The translations under genes were made by a program, and so were the position numbers. Of a DNA stretch of 64,000 bases, positions 1-10,153 are shown in pieces; within the stretch, counting starts at the first letter, position 1, and each line of letters opens with the position of its first letter. This DNA comes from Diphasiastrum complanatum (lineage: Eukaryota; Streptophyta; Lycopodiopsida; Lycopodiales; Lycopodiaceae), in NCBI GenBank assembly GCA_029204225.1, contig CM055106.1:9722274-9786273 (forward strand), in the 5' to 3' direction. The notes under the pieces were generated by a model that searched no databases, was not told the origin of the DNA, and worked only from the letters and a program-made list of their open reading frames with translations.

Positions 1-228
1 CATCAAGCACTTCTATATATTGTTAATAAGTCTTGTAAGATGGGACGAATAGCTCGATGGCTGCTGATTTTGGAGGAATTTAATTTTTGTGTAGTTGTTT
101 GGAAAGGGACCCAACATTTCATGGAAGACCACCTTTCCAGACTACCAAGTGCTGAAAAAACAACTGCACCAGCCAATGATGATCTTCTTGATGCATGCCT
201 TTTTCAAATCGATGCTACACCCTTATGA
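1..228 (+). pseudogene. Ty3/gypsy RNase H C-terminal fragment
   Basis: The frame is open from base 1 and reads HQALLYIVNKSCK, then RWLLILEEFNF and, further on, a DHLSRLPS ending. This is the typical C-terminus of the Ty3 RNase H that follows reverse transcriptase in plant gypsy elements. The RT and protease parts lie outside the window. A TGA at 226-228 interrupts the linker towards integrase, whose sequence resumes in another frame after an A-run at about 290-301. The fragment belongs to the same decayed element as the integrase that follows. The family call is strong; no function remains. Confidence 0.8.
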
Positions 229-301
229 GCTGAGGAGATCACTCAGTTCCTCACAACAAATAGACTTAAAGAAGGCCTGAGTACAACGGAAAAAAAAAAA
301 A

Positions 302-1276
302 ATTCTACTAAAAGCAGCACCCTTTCAGTTAATAGCGGGACAACTTTACAAAAGGGGCATTGACGACATTATTCGACGATGTGCTTATGAATCTAAGATA
401 CGACCAATAATATCTCAAGATCATGAGGGCATTGGAAGTGGCCACTTTTTAGCTGAAGCCGCAGTGAAGATTATCCTTCGAGCAGTATTGTGGTGGCCAT
501 CTTTGTTTAAAGACACATTTGCTATCATTAAAGCGTGTGATGTCTGTCAACGAGCAAAGAAGAATACCAAAGCAGACTTCACGCCACTGACTCCCATTAT
601 AGAAGGCGAAGCCTTCCATAAGTGGGGGATTGACTTTGTTAGACCAATCAGTCCAGCGGCAAAACACACCCGAGCTCGCTACATCCTCATAGCCACAGAT
701 TACGCCACTAAGTGGGTTGAGGCTGGAGCAACGAAGGACGCCAACGCAAAAACAGTCGCATGTTTTCTTTACAAAAATATTATTACACGTTTTGGCTATA
801 CCATAGAGCTAGTTAGTGATTGTGACATGCATTTTTTAAATGTTGTCATTGATAACCTCCTACGCCATTACCTTGTTATTCACAGAAAAAATACACCGTA
901 CTACCCTAGATGTAATGGCCAGGCTGAATCAACTAACAAGACGATATGTAAAATGTTGACTAAGATAGTTGAAACCAGTCGTTCTAATTGGGAAACAAAA
1001 CTTTTCTCAGTTGTTTGGACTTACCGCACCACCCCGAAAAAAGCCACTGGGTGGGTTACCCCTTTCCACTTAGTATATGGTCAAGAGGCGGTAATGCCAG
1101 TAGAATTCTTAGTCCCATCATTACGAGTCATGGAAGCTTTTTCAACATATCTCTGTGAAAAAGCTACAATCGAACAACAACTCAAAACCAGGCTATTTAC
1201 ATTAGCTCAATTATGCGAGACAAGACTAATATCTTATCACGCACAACTAGTTAACAAACGGCGCCAAAAGGCCTAG
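302..1276 (+). pseudogene. Ty3/gypsy integrase (zinc-binding and catalytic core)
   Basis: The frame is open from the end of the A-run at about 302, although no ATG starts it. The HHCC zinc-binding domain is visible (DHEGIGSGH, then CDVCQRAK at about 538-560). The core follows, with GIDFV carrying the first Asp, SDCDMHF the second (usual form SDxGxxF) and NGQAES the Glu; exactly 35 residues separate the second Asp from the Glu, as in the D,D-35-E family. The motif ATDYATKWVEA is characteristic of plant Ty3 integrases. A TAG at 1274-1276 ends the frame; the related minus-strand copy near 43500 has TGG here, so this is a nonsense change rather than the natural end. Confidence 0.88.
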
Positions 1277-1499
1277 CATGACCGTCACCTGCGCAATAAA
1301 GATCTACACTTAGGTGACCAAGTGCTCCCCCCCCGACAAATTGAAGTTCAGAAGTGAGGGACCATACGTTATCAATAAAATCTCTCCTAATGGTGCAGTC
1401 CAATTGCAAACACTTGACGAGATACTCTTAGACACTGTCGTAAACGGTGGTCGTTTACGACGATATTACGAAGAGTTGTTCTTTGTTCACCCAATTTAA
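1277..1499 (+). pseudogene. Ty3 integrase C-terminal GPY/F-like module
   Basis: After the TAG the reading continues as HDRHLRNKDLHLGDQV, then shifts frame at a C-run (about 1328-1334) into LKFRSEGPYVINKISPNG and, further on, GGRLRRYYEELF. This is the GPY/F-type module at the end of Ty3 integrases, which binds DNA or chromatin. The minus-strand copy at 43268-43470 encodes the same module with SERPYIINKIFPNGAVQLQ. The C-run frameshift and the upstream stop make it non-functional. No chromodomain is visible after it. Confidence 0.75.
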
Positions 1500-1895
1500 C
1501 ATCTTTTCCCTAGTATATATTCTGCATTTTTATTTATTTTATTATTTTATTTTATTTTCATTTCTTGCTTGTAATTCTCGTTTTGCATGCCTATTGTTCA
1601 CCTCGTTCCTTGTTTATACTTCATACAGTTACTTATTTACTTTTTATGAATATTCTTTTCTTGTATATACTCATGGGTCATGGATGTTTTAGATCAACAA
1701 AGATAGGCTACACCATAGGCAATGATTCTTACACTTTAGCCACCTCATCTCTGTCTAATTGGTATCTCAGACATACAAACATTTCTGGAGATACACCTTT
1801 TCATAAGAACTTCTACTCTGAGCCACAGTCATATTTTTCCTTTGAAGTTCTTCACTTGCATCAAACAGATCCATTCCTTCATAATGAGGTTTTCT
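1500..1895 (+). other. 3' untranslated region of the Ty3 element
   Basis: This T-rich stretch links the end of integrase to the 25-bp tandem array. Overlapping frames give a hydrophobic peptide (FYLFYYFILFSFLACN) and a downstream peptide with IGYTIGNDSYTLA and WYLRHTNISGDTP. The same DNA lies in the same order in the minus-strand copy at 42894-43267, so it belongs to the element. The two copies are out of frame with each other in the middle, which argues against a conserved protein. Confidence 0.6.
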
Positions 1896-2280
1896 CAAAT
1901 CTCAACCAAAGTGCTTCAGTCAGATCTCAACCGCAGCACTCTGCTCAAATCTCAACCGAAGTGCTTCAGTCAGATTTCAACCGTATCACTCCGCTCGCAT
2001 CTCAACCAAAGTGAATCTTTCAAATCTCAACCGGAGCACTAGCTCGCATCTCAACCGAAGTGTTCAGCTAGATCTCAACCGGCGCGTTTTCGTTAGATCT
2101 CAACCGGTGCACTTCTCTTGAATCTCAACCGGAGCACTCAACTCAAATCTCAATCGAAGCATTCCGCTCAAATCTCAACCGAAGTGCTTCAGTCAGATCT
2201 CAACCGGAGCACTTAGCTCAAATCTCAACTGGAGTATTTCAGTCAAATCTTGACCGAAGGACCTAAATTCAAATTTCACA
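1896..2280 (+). repeat. 25-bp tandem array (ATCTCAACCG repeat), about 15 units
   Basis: Units of 24-26 bp follow each other without spacers. Each begins with (A/G)ATCTCAACCG and continues GAAGTGCTTCAGT or GGAGCACTCCGCT. Early units alternate between these two versions, giving a 50-bp higher-order period. Each unit holds a short near-palindrome (GAAGTGCTTC, GGAGCACTCC). A five-unit version sits at the same place in the related minus-strand Ty3 copy (42775-42893). The 25-bp period does not preserve a reading frame, so it is treated as non-coding. Confidence 0.9.
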
Positions 2281-2965
2281 AACTGACACGTCCCATCTCG
2301 CTCACCACAGAAGACGACGTCCATAAATGCCCTCACCACGACGCCATTCGCACCTCAGCAAAGTGTGAACTCTAGCGTTTTCTGGCGACGATCTGTTGGC
2401 GATTTCCTTGCTCTTGTGACTGATCCTGGCGCTCAGCTATTCAATCCTTTTGTTATCGTCTTCACACCATCTTTACAGACTAACAACCACCATTGTTACC
2501 ATTCCATTGCGAGCACCATCACTAAAATCGTACAACCTAACGTCGCCAACAGAATACATCATATTACGAGTCTTCACATGCTCAAGGATGGTGTCACACG
2601 AGCACCCATCACGCTCATGTTACACTATTGAACATCATCAAAATCAACATCATAAAACGTTTGTTTTCCACCCAGTCCATTACTCACACATATCCACCTT
2701 CACAAAATCACCATCCTTGACAAACACCTCCACTTTCTGATATTCCACTTTCCATCCTTCCTAATCCCACCTCATTTTGTGCCCACCTTTTTTAAATCAT
2801 ATTTCATTTGCCACCTACATTCCACACGGTTCTGTCCAACACAACCCACTTCCACACACTTTTCATTCCAAACCCTGCATCTTTCACAACCTTTTTTCAT
2901 ACAGCATCGTACATCCCTCCCCACACATATTCCAAACCCTTCTACACTGCCATTTTTTTCCTTCA
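2281..2965. other. C/T-rich stretch, no gene recognised
   Basis: This stretch is rich in CAC, TTC and CCA and gives several short overlapping frames with no known motif. It lies between two arrays of the 25-bp unit and is probably retroelement-derived non-coding DNA. Confidence 0.4.
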
Positions 2966-3090
2966 GACTTGACCGAAGCTAGTCCCTCAGTCTTGACCAA
3001 AGCTAATCCTTCAAACTCGACCAGAACCACTCTTTCAAATCTCAACCGATGCCAAACCTTCATATCTCAGCCGACGCCCTCGCTCATAAC
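2966..3090 (+). repeat. Second, diverged array of the 25-bp unit
   Basis: About five units of 24-25 bp can be read, headed by CTTGACCGAAGC, CTTGACCAAAGC, CTCGACCAGAAC, CTCAACCGATGC and CTCAGCCGACGC. Heading and period match the array at 1896-2280. It runs directly into a gag zinc-knuckle remnant. Confidence 0.75.
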
Positions 3091-3095
3091 AAAGG

Positions 3096-3245
3096 CCACT
3101 GCACACCAGATGTTTCATCTATGGTGAAACTGGCCACTTCATGGTTGATTGTCCAGTTAAGACCTAGTACCATGTTGAGTGTCCCAACTGTATCAGAAAA
3201 CATAGTTTCAAAGACTGTCCGAAACAACCAACTAAGATCCTACCT
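3096..3245 (+). pseudogene. Gag nucleocapsid remnant with two zinc knuckles
   Basis: In the frame of base 3111 the sequence reads CFIYGETGHFMVDC (CX2CX4HX4C with the second Cys changed to Tyr), then PVKT and a TAG at 3165-3167. It continues with CPNCIRKHSFKDC at 3180-3218 (CX2CX3HX4C). Two consecutive knuckles of this kind also occur in the Ty3-like gag at 18451-18651 on the minus strand (CFVCAGRHPSIHC, then CDNCGIEHHTEDY). These motifs bind the element's RNA during particle assembly. The stop and the lost Cys show it is dead. Frames further on, to about 3650, have no recognised motif. Confidence 0.6.
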
Positions 3246-3981
3246 GCCCATCACGTTAGTTATGAATCACAATAGGATCCTCACGACAACAACACGAGCA
3301 CCATAACAACCAACAGTTAAACTTGTTGCTTAATCGAAAAGTTTCTTGTAAACTTCTACATCACTACACAATACACTCGTGCCATAATGCAAAAAGACAC
3401 TAATATGAAATGAGTCCTTGTCGAAAGAAAGTGAAACCGATATTCCGCCATCTGCTACAATGTCCAACCAAGAGCAACCTCCACAAGGAATTGACAGTTT
3501 TTTTTCCCTTCTACAACCTCAAATCTATTTGTCTTTCCACATCATGATAAAATTTCCAATGTGCCAATCCACAATAAATCTAGGATTCGGAAATTCATAT
3601 AGAGATTTGGCTTTGAATTTCTTGTTCAGAGAGGTCCTCAGGACATAGTTTCTCAATAATACTTGTATCTCAAGCTATATCTTACAACATCTGCTATCAA
3701 TGATGGTGTAACCAACCCTGTCTTGTTTTGACAAGGGCATGTCAAAATAAGTCACATTACTCTACAAAAAAACTGAAATATTGCAACTATCAAGGTACAT
3801 TATCAATGTTGATGAATGCAAGTTTTGTTCGACAAGTGCAATACAGTTCTCACTCTTTGTCACATTTGTTGATTTCCTTGTTCCTCTTCACCTATTTTGT
3901 GTGATTGATTTTTGCATGAGAAATAGCTATTGCACAAGAGTCTTGCTGAGATCAAAACTGAAGGGTCTGTTCGAGATCTAA
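3246..3981. other. No recognised gene; probable retroelement remnant
   Basis: Only short frames occur and none carries a domain that I recognise. The stretch lies between the zinc-knuckle remnant and the inverted 25-bp array. Confidence 0.4.
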
Positions 3982-4140
3982 TTAAAGACTTCGGTTGAGA
4001 TTCGAGAGAACGCTTCGACTGAGATCAAGACTGAAGAGTTCAGTTGAGATTTGAAGATTTCCTTCGGTCGAGATGGCAAAGAGGTCTTTGGTCAAAATTT
4101 GGATGTATGGCTCCAGTCGAGAGGTAGTAGCTAGCGGTCC
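3982..4140 (-). repeat. 25-bp unit array in inverted orientation
   Basis: On the plus strand the headings CGGTTGAGAT, CGACTGAGAT, CAGTTGAGAT, CGGTCGAGAT, GGTCAAAATT and CAGTCGAGAG recur every 24-25 bp, which is the reverse complement of the ATCTCAACCG unit. Together with the arrays at 1896 and 2966 this forms a large inverted arrangement. Confidence 0.75.
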
Positions 4141-4725
4141 GGTCCAGACTTGAGTCGTGGAACTTGGCTTGGTGAGGATCGTGAGACCCCAGTTGAGAAA
4201 TGAACGGCACGTCGGTGAGGACTGAAGTGGGTGCTCTATAATGAATGTGTAGGAGATCTCAGGGCGATTGTTTCGCAACACAAATGAAAGAGATATGGCG
4301 TGGTTTAACGCCATGCATGAGAAGTGACAAATGTCACTAACACTCTAGTTTTCACTTTTAGATGTGGATAGAAGGTAGATGGATGTGGTTCTACCTCGAG
4401 CTACCTCAAACTCCATAAATATGTGTAGACATTCTCATAATCTTTGATGAAGTACCAAGCTTTGAAGCTATTCCATGCCATTTTGGATCCACACTATCAT
4501 TTGCTTGATTATTGCTCTCTTTCTCTCTCTAACTCGAGTTGAGGCTTATGCTCATGCATTAAATTCTTGTACTTTTTTTCTCTTATTAATCAAAGCTATC
4601 ATTCTTTGATTCTTAGCATGCTAGATTGTGATTAAGCCATCAAATTCTATACTAGATCTTGATATTCAATCTAGAATCAGTTTGTGTGCTAATCATAAAG
4701 CTTAATAAGATCATTCACCCTTGAC
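4141..4725. other. Possible LTR or leader upstream of the 4726 ORF
   Basis: The stretch is AT-rich towards its end, with a TATA-like CCATAAATATG near 4416 and T-rich and CT-rich tracts at 4517-4590. That would fit an LTR or leader, but no matching second LTR and no tRNA-primer site was found. The assignment is weak. Confidence 0.3.
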
Positions 4726-5328
4726 ATGGCCTATGCCAACTATCATGCAACGGCCAGGTCATGCCAAATCATAGTTCCACCTATTAGGAATTATGTTTAT
4801 AACGTATCTTTTGCGGCAGCCAACTTGCAACCTTATGGATTCCCGCGAGGACCAAATGCTATCTCAAGGACACTCCACAAGATAGAGCAAACGACATACT
4901 TCAAGTACATCGATCCCTTTGTGACCAAGTGGAAGAATAAGGATGGGTACAAAGTGGAAGCCATCAATGACCAGCAGCTCCAAGCGACATGTGCCTATCT
5001 CACCAGGTGCACACAAAAACCACGGACGAAAGTGCTGAGGGTACTCATGTCCCTATTTCACATGATGGCAGATTCACGACTGCATGCCCAGAACCTCTAT
5101 GATTGGGCACAATTTGCTTCGAACTGCCTACATGACTGCATTAAGAACAAGCAACCCATCATAGTATTGGGATATCTTATGACAGATATTACTCTTCACC
5201 AAGTACAGAATGGGCCAAAGCTTCAACAACAACTGAGCTTGCGGACAAGGCATGGGACATCCCCATTAGTCCAAAAAGTCCAAGCGTGCACGATCAAGAA
5301 CTACCTCCCCATCGGGATCCCAACCTAA
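4726..5328 (+). CDS. Retroelement-associated ORF, 200 aa, unrecognised helical domain
   Basis: This is an open frame from an ATG at 4726 to a TAA at 5326-5328. The protein is rich in predicted helix and has the motifs FKYIDPFVTKWKNKDGYKVE, HMMADSRLHAQNLYDW and LHDCIKNKQPIIVLGYLMTDI. Its layout recalls the putative plant transposon protein domain carried as an extra ORF by some plant gypsy elements, but this is a recollection of style and not a motif match. It is followed by decayed frames leading into a coiled-coil ORF (about 6005-7433) and a terminal domain (7478-7990), so it is probably the N-terminal part of one longer element protein. No catalytic motif is visible. Confidence 0.45.
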   Translation: MAYANYHATARSCQIIVPPIRNYVYNVSFAAANLQPYGFPRGPNAISRTLHKIEQTTYFKYIDPFVTKWKNKDGYKVEAINDQQLQATCAYLTRCTQKPRTKVLRVLMSLFHMMADSRLHAQNLYDWAQFASNCLHDCIKNKQPIIVLGYLMTDITLHQVQNGPKLQQQLSLRTRHGTSPLVQKVQACTIKNYLPIGIPT

Positions 5329-6004
5329 AAGGATCAACACAAATATACTCCCATTAGTACGGAGGCAAACAAGCCCACAACCTGATCCACAAGCAACTGC
5401 AACATCCGAAGCTCAAGAGGCCGATACCTCCAAGGCCCAGTTGCCTGACACATGGCAATGAAGAATGCAAAAGAAGCTTCAAGCTGGGAGCACATCACCA
5501 GTGGGATCAGCTTTAGATGCTTCCACCTCAGATAATGGCAGCTCATCCATGGCATCACAACAGCACTCGTCACCCTCACATGTCATTGACGGGGGTGATG
5601 GAGCAATGACATCAGCAACAGCCCAACATATGACCACCTCACACCCTGCTACTCCACCAGACGAAGTCACCACCCCACCCACATTGATTACCATGCCAAC
5701 GCCAACAACATCACCAACGACACAAGATTTGGGGGGGGGGGGGGGGGGGGGGGGAGGGAGGAGTGGGGATATCCAATCCCCAGGTCACGGAAGCGGCTCA
5801 ACAACCACAGGCCCAGCAAGTCCACACACTGGACATGTCGCAATATTTTGATGCTGGAAATAAGCTACGACGAACCAGAGAAGGAGAAACAGCCAGGAAG
5901 AAGTCTGACCCCTCCACTAACCACCACTACCACCACAACAATTACTAACATCATCCCTCCACTACCTCCACTTCCACCTCCATCTTCAACTCTAACACAA
6001 CGCT
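5329..6004 (+). pseudogene. Decayed low-complexity linker of the 4726-7990 element ORF
   Basis: Frames rich in Ser, Thr and Pro alternate (5465-5851 and 5848-6099), separated by frame changes. A run of about 24 G at 5731-5754 encodes polyglycine and is a likely place for frame slippage. Pro/Thr-rich sequence follows (TTTTTTTITN, PPLPPLPPPSS). This looks like a disordered linker between the helical domain and the coiled coil. Confidence 0.45.
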
Positions 6005-7433
6005 TATTTTTTGGGTTAACCTCACCATCCACACTCCAGATCAGTACCCAACTCTCACTAACCCTGAAAAGCTCACTGAAGCAGCCAAGCGTTCGATGAT
6101 TGGCCTATCCGAAACAAGCTACCACATGCATTGGTTGGTGAGCCAGTATCAAATGCTCGAGAGCAAGGTCTAGCATCAAGACCAAGAAATTGTGCAATAT
6201 CAAAAGCTGGCCAAGGAGAAAGAAAAAGAGACAGTGGAAGCCAGATCCGTGATGGCCGGACAGAAATCCACTCTGGAAGAGGTCCAACAACAACTGAAGC
6301 ACCAGATGGTCCAGATCGACCAAGTACGAGATGGATCATCGGGTGCAATGACAGTCGATGCTCCTCTATTCAAGCCCGAGGACATTCAATTCCAAGTCCC
6401 ACAGGCCTCAACCATCTGGATGGAGAAATACGTGCGGCTAATCCAAGAACAAGAAGCCAAAAAGAAAAATTTTCAAAACATTGTGGCCAAGCAAGAGAAG
6501 ATCATCCTTGAGTCCCAGAAGCAGCTGGAAGACACCACGAAGGCCCTGCAATAAGTCTTGGACAAGGTGAACCAATTATGGGACACAGTGTGCAAGGCCC
6601 AAGCAGGCACTCAACCAACGAAGCCACGGGACGATGATGGGAATGATGGAACAAGGAATCAAGACGGGCAAACCCACCCTTCAAACGATAGTTCGGGATC
6701 GGGTGGCCAGAGAGCCGAGGCTGCTTCTAGAACTGTTTCCCGACCCCCTCCAACTTTTAACCCCTCCTCCTACTCTGCTTTCAACTTTTCTGAAACATTC
6801 ATTCCAACTTACCCGATTCTTTCATCTTCCCTCTCTCTATCACCTCCTAGCAAAATAATAGGCCAGTCAAAAGGCCCAGCTAACACCTACAAAGCCCGAC
6901 GGGACGAGTTCCTCCAACAACTCCACTCCCCCGGTGCAGCGTATAACTTGTTGATCTCACCTCCTCCTAAACCTATCACCCCCGCACCCCTCTCTCCAAA
7001 TTATTCCATCCTTGACCTTCCAGAAACTAACACGGACATTGGAGGAGATGATGACTTCCTGGCAGATCAACCAGAGACAAAAAGGTTCTCGCCCAGGCAA
7101 GACATAGACGCAGCTGAGCCGTTGACAAGTGAGAAAACCAAAGAGAAAGACATGGACACCAAGGCCCTAGATGATTATCTGGCGAGGCCATCCCAACCGC
7201 GTAGGACAACTTCCCCTACCAGGCCCAGAGGCAAATTGGCTGACACAAGAGAGTCAGAGAAATTTGAGAGGAAATACCCTCCCAACATGAGGGGAGGAAA
7301 AGAAGACATTGATCAAAGCCAATACTCCACCAAGGCCGAGATCATTGCCACGTTACAACCGCAACCAAAATGGCAAAATAAAGTCTTGAAAGATAGCAGG
7401 CGACTTCAGGAGTATTTGAAGACACCGGCATAG
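6005..7433 (+). pseudogene. Element ORF with coiled coil and Pro/Ser-rich tail
   Basis: In one frame the sequence reads TPDQYPTLTNPEKLTEAAKR, then SYHMHWLVSQYQMLESKV and a TAG near 6172. It continues with a heptad-rich segment (EKEKETVEARSVMAGQKSTL, then EEVQQQLKHQMVQIDQVR) to a TAA at 6552-6554, and resumes as VLDKVNQLWDTV into a Pro/Ser-rich region that ends at 7433. The charged heptads suggest a coiled coil of roughly 120 residues. The single in-frame stops in an otherwise open frame of more than 1.4 kb point to one protein inactivated recently. No enzymatic motif is visible; a gag-like structural role is possible but unproven. Confidence 0.45.
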
Positions 7434-7477
7434 AAGCGGGTGGATCCTTTCTACATGCCACTCAAACGCAGAAATCC

Positions 7478-7990
7478 ATGGCCAGTGGAAAAGCCACAAG
7501 TAGAGTGGGTAAACTGGCCAGTCATTCCGGAATTTCAGAGAGAACCTCCCCGGATGATCTGCGGATGCAGTTACTCGACTTCGGGCATAAATACAAAACA
7601 AGTGCCAATCTTTGCGTGCAAGAAAGTGCCGAGTATTGCAGATCCATGGCCTTTCTGATGCAGCAAGACTGTTTCTGGGATCAAGGTCTGGAGCCTATCA
7701 AAATCAACCCAAATGTAGCCCTCCAGTCGAAAGAAGACCATGAGATTATGGCCAGGCTATACTACAGAGCAACCTTCATGTCATCACGCTATGTGACCAT
7801 GGTGGAAGACTGGCAGGAAATGGGCTTTGTGGAAAAGGTAAGAGAATATCTGGGGCCCCTCAAATTCGGAAATAAGCTCCGCTTTCAAGTTTTTGAAGCC
7901 TTGGGGCGAAATATGAGCGAGAGAAAACAAACGACACGACGACGAGGTGAGCAGGACTTGCAAGAAGTTCTCAGGAAGGTTGGAATGTAG
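7478..7990 (+). pseudogene. Terminal conserved domain of the 4726-7990 element
   Basis: The frame is open for 170 codons, with motifs SPDDLRMQLLDFGHKYKTSA, SAEYCRSMAFLMQQDCFWDQ, GLEPIKINPNVALQSKEDHE and YVTMVEDWQEMGFVEKVREY. A shift from the preceding frame occurs at about 7550. The segment 7548-7745 is repeated on the minus strand at 43850-44047 with few changes, where it is fused to a Ty3 integrase. I do not recognise the domain. Conservation between two copies shows that it belongs to a mobile element. Confidence 0.5.
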
Positions 7991-8975
7991 CGGCCAATTG
8001 AGAGATTTTCAATTTTGATTAAAAAAAAAATAATAAATAATAAGTTTTGCGGATAATAAGCACCTAGTTTTACAGAAGCGAACGAAGATCCACGCTTTTC
8101 CAAGTGCCAAGCGAAAGACATCACCGGTGTTGCAGTGGGTCCTGCAACAGATTAGGAGTGGATAATGTTAGCAGATTTCAGAGAATCCCCAGATGCCGAG
8201 CCAAGTCGAAGACACAGAATACCTCTCACCCATGGCCGAGGAGGTCTCAGAAGGAGGAGAGTAGAAGAAGCTGAGAGCCGAGCATGAGAGCCGAGAAATT
8301 ACTAGCTAGGATGACAGTGAAATATCTATGTGAGCCTACATGGTGTATCCCAGAGAAGGAACGACCATGTAGGAGCTAGTCATATTTCCTAGGCTTTGTA
8401 AATAAATGTAGACCCCCCCTTAAATTAGTTAGAGTGAGCCACCTTTTGATGGTGACCTTTAGTGGAAGGGCAAATTCCACATGTAGTTTCTAATTTGGTG
8501 GAATTGCCACTTGGGCTCCACATGGGCAGCCTTCTTGCTTATTTAAGGGCTCCCCTCTCTTGTGAGGGAGCTTTGAATGTACTGTCAAGTTCTCTTGACC
8601 ATATAAAGAGGATCTTTCACGAGTTCTTGATGATTGCTAAGCTCCTTGTTCATGGCAATGTTCTTGAGTGAAATTTCTATGAGCATGCTTGAATTCCTTG
8701 CATTGTGGATTAACTAGTTTCTTGTTTTCTAGTTTCTTGCTTAGTTGTGGATTAGAATTCACTTTTTGTTTATGGAATAAGGTACAAATCAGCATTCAAG
8801 TAAACTAAATAGGCTGGAATAGTGGTGTAGATCTTGCATACTCTTTTACTTTCCAGTTCTTGATTGTTCTTGGGCATTCTAAACATCAAGAAATGAGTGT
8901 TTCTTGATTCTTGGACTGTCAAATGCTGTTAGGAATCTAGTTTCTTGTTTCTTGTTCAGTAGTTAATCTTACACA
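7991..8975. other. Non-coding region, possibly an LTR
   Basis: TATA-like CTTATTTAAGGG (about 8537) and CCATATAAAGAGG (about 8599) and a polyadenylation-like AAATAAATG (about 8399) occur here. TGTTAGCAGATT near 8167 could be an LTR start following the coding region. No second copy for comparison was found in the window. Confidence 0.3.
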
Positions 8976-9429
8976 TGTCTAGTCAGTTTTGAGAGTTGAC
9001 ATGCAGTACATGCAATATCCATGCATGCAGTTACACATGTGAATCCCTGTTAATTGAGTTAATTGAGTTAAGTGGACTTTCCATGCAACTCCACTGTAAG
9101 AATTCGAGTCTCTTTGATGTAGGAAAACTTTGGCATGTTTTGCCATATTGTGAATATTGAGATTTTGGCATTTTGGACTCATTCTCTCTCTATCCGAGTT
9201 TTCATGTGCATATTTCTCTCTCTACCCAAGAGCAGCTTGTTTTTCCCATACTGAACACTTAGAATTATTTTTGGCATTCATTTCTCATAGTGAGAAGTTA
9301 GTTTTTTCGATCAGATGTATGCCATTGTGCTCTTGCCTTAGATTTTTCAAGTAATCTTGTGCAATCACAACACCTCAGTAAGATCCTGTAAGGTGTGTGG
9401 TGAAGTTCACACGTGCTAAAAACTTTACA
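8976..9429 (+). mobile_element. 5' LTR of a Ty1/copia element (454 bp)
   Basis: The LTR begins TGTCTAG and ends CTTTACA directly before a primer-binding site. Its internal sequence is repeated in reverse orientation at 53464-53918, which confirms the 3' boundary and most of its length. The 5' part holds four CATGCA (RY) motifs at 9000-9029. The exact 5' end rests on the TG start and a 20-bp match at 12520 and is less certain. Confidence 0.75.
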
Positions 9430-9441
9430 TGGTATCAGAGC
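9430..9441 (+). promoter_or_regulatory. Primer-binding site (initiator-Met tRNA)
   Basis: TGGTATCAGAGC lies immediately after the LTR end. It is complementary to the 3' end of plant initiator-Met tRNA, the usual primer of copia and many gypsy elements. Confidence 0.9.
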
Positions 9442-10153
9442 TTCATGCTTTGAAGAGGTGAGGGTGTATACATCAGAACAATAGTGCTTTTGCTTGCAGG
9501 AACTCGAATTTGGGACAGGATTCCAAACTCGCTGACAAACAAGTCATCTGTGATCATAAGTGGATCAAATCAAGCCTGATCTGCCTCAGCTGAGCCCTGT
9601 ACGGACAGAGAGCTCACACGTGTGAATTCAGCCCTCTTCGTTTGAGTGCTACTTCTCAAGGAATGATCCAAATTTGATGTTCTATAGATTGTTGGATAGG
9701 TATTGAAGAGTAAAATGTGTTGCTTGAGTTTTTAGATCAATTTTATTTGTTTTTAAAAGAGTTTTAGGCAATCAGATAGTTTGGGAGAGTAATCATCTCG
9801 TGTGATATGACAAAGTGAGCACACAACAATTCTTTTCACCAATTTCTTCAATTTTCATTATCAATCAAATAAAATTGGATATAAGTGAGTTTCGTGAGAT
9901 CTTAAACTTTTCATTTCACACAAATTACTATGTTAGAGTTTATCAATTTTTTGAAACTCGTGGGAGAGATAGACTTCTTCCTTGCATGTGCTTCATTTCT
10001 ATGATTGAAACAAGATCCAAATTCAAGATATACATTGATTTTTTTTGTTGAGAGCTGGATCTCACATTTTGATGCTAGATTTCATAGGTTGGATCAACAT
10101 AATCAATGTTAGATCCTAGGTTGAGATAGCAAGCAACATTTTCAACTTCATTC
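9442..10153 (+). other. Copia leader
   Basis: This is the untranslated leader between the primer site and gag. It is AT-rich with only short frames and no recognised motif. Confidence 0.6.

Noticed and set aside
1896-2280. CRISPR-like array
   Set aside because: The 25-bp units are contiguous without spacers and lie in a plant Ty3 element.
7440-7658. Separate 72-codon frame
   Set aside because: Its first part continues the preceding element ORF, and the rest is out of frame with the conserved domain at 7548-7745.
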